Shown one piece after another: positions 15,454-15,543 of a DNA stretch of 15,543 nt. This DNA is from Planctomycetota bacterium (GTDB taxonomy: Bacteria; Planctomycetota; Brocadiia; JAJRTI01): the NCBI GenBank assembly GCA_024278415.1, contig JAJRTI010000376.1, positions 1-15,543 of the forward strand, given 5' to 3'. Below the pieces are notes generated by a model that did not search any database, was not told the origin of the DNA, and worked only from the letters and a program-made list of their open reading frames with translations. Positions within the stretch are counted from its first letter, which is position 1, and each line of letters begins with the position of its first letter. The position numbers and the translations under genes were made by a program.

Positions 15454-15543
15454 CAAGCTGGCTGAATCCCGGTACTCCAGCAGAACGATCGAGATGACCA
15501 CACGTGCCGCGCTTTGCCTTAAGAGCCACTTGCAAACCCCCAG

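Noticed and set aside
15273..15503. A 76-codon minus-strand frame over the right-edge hairpins
   Set aside because: Its sequence is just the translation of the palindromic repeats; the compensatory stem changes fit a structural element and not a protein.

Overview
The window is GC-rich, tightly coded bacterial chromosome, most likely from a Gram-negative member of the Planctomycetes-Verrucomicrobia-Lentisphaerae group or a neighbour such as Hydrogenedentota. The clues are an lpxB gene (lipid A, so an outer membrane), a secreted homologue of the hydrazine synthase alpha subunit with two CXXCH heme sites, a DUF1559-like type IV prepilin, a TCAF-like M60 metallopeptidase and a stand-alone URO-D-family protein. 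The phylum cannot be fixed from this sequence alone. I see no tRNA, rRNA, CRISPR array, insertion sequence or phage gene.

Layout, left to right. Bases 158-1297 (-) encode a secreted protein with a discoidin-like C-terminus. It is divergent from a secreted M60 peptidase (1502-3760, +). A 13-bp bidirectional terminator hairpin (3876-3905) separates the peptidase from a convergent gene for an unusual prepilin (3949-5175, -). That protein joins a type IV pilin N-terminus, a FecR-like domain, a Cys/His cluster and a Gly-Asn repeat tail, and its gene has a near-consensus sigma-54 promoter. Next comes a leftward block read from 11715 down to 5523: a small membrane protein, lpxB (overlapping by ATGA), a TIM-barrel sugar isomerase-like protein, an EamA transporter starting with TTG, and the hydrazine-synthase-alpha-like gene, which also has its own candidate sigma-70 promoter. 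On the right, a URO-D-family protein (11899-13101, +) converges on a secreted protein of unresolved family with a predicted helical-barrel plus beta-sandwich layout (13134-14879, -).

The last 660 bases hold no gene I can support but are rich in structure. There is a cluster of CACNAAG motifs in inverted orientation (14941-15026). There is also a striking 220-bp element (15236-15453) made of two mirror-image copies of a three-hairpin unit. Between the copies, the stem sequences change in a compensatory way while the loops and spacing are kept.

Functionally, the window encodes mostly cell-envelope and secreted functions: lipid A synthesis, one inner-membrane transporter, one pilin-like surface protein and four exported proteins, some plausibly acting on glycans or glycoproteins. 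That theme is inference. The clearest candidates for something undescribed are the prepilin-FecR-(GN)n fusion with its sigma-54 control region and the mirrored hairpin element at the right edge.
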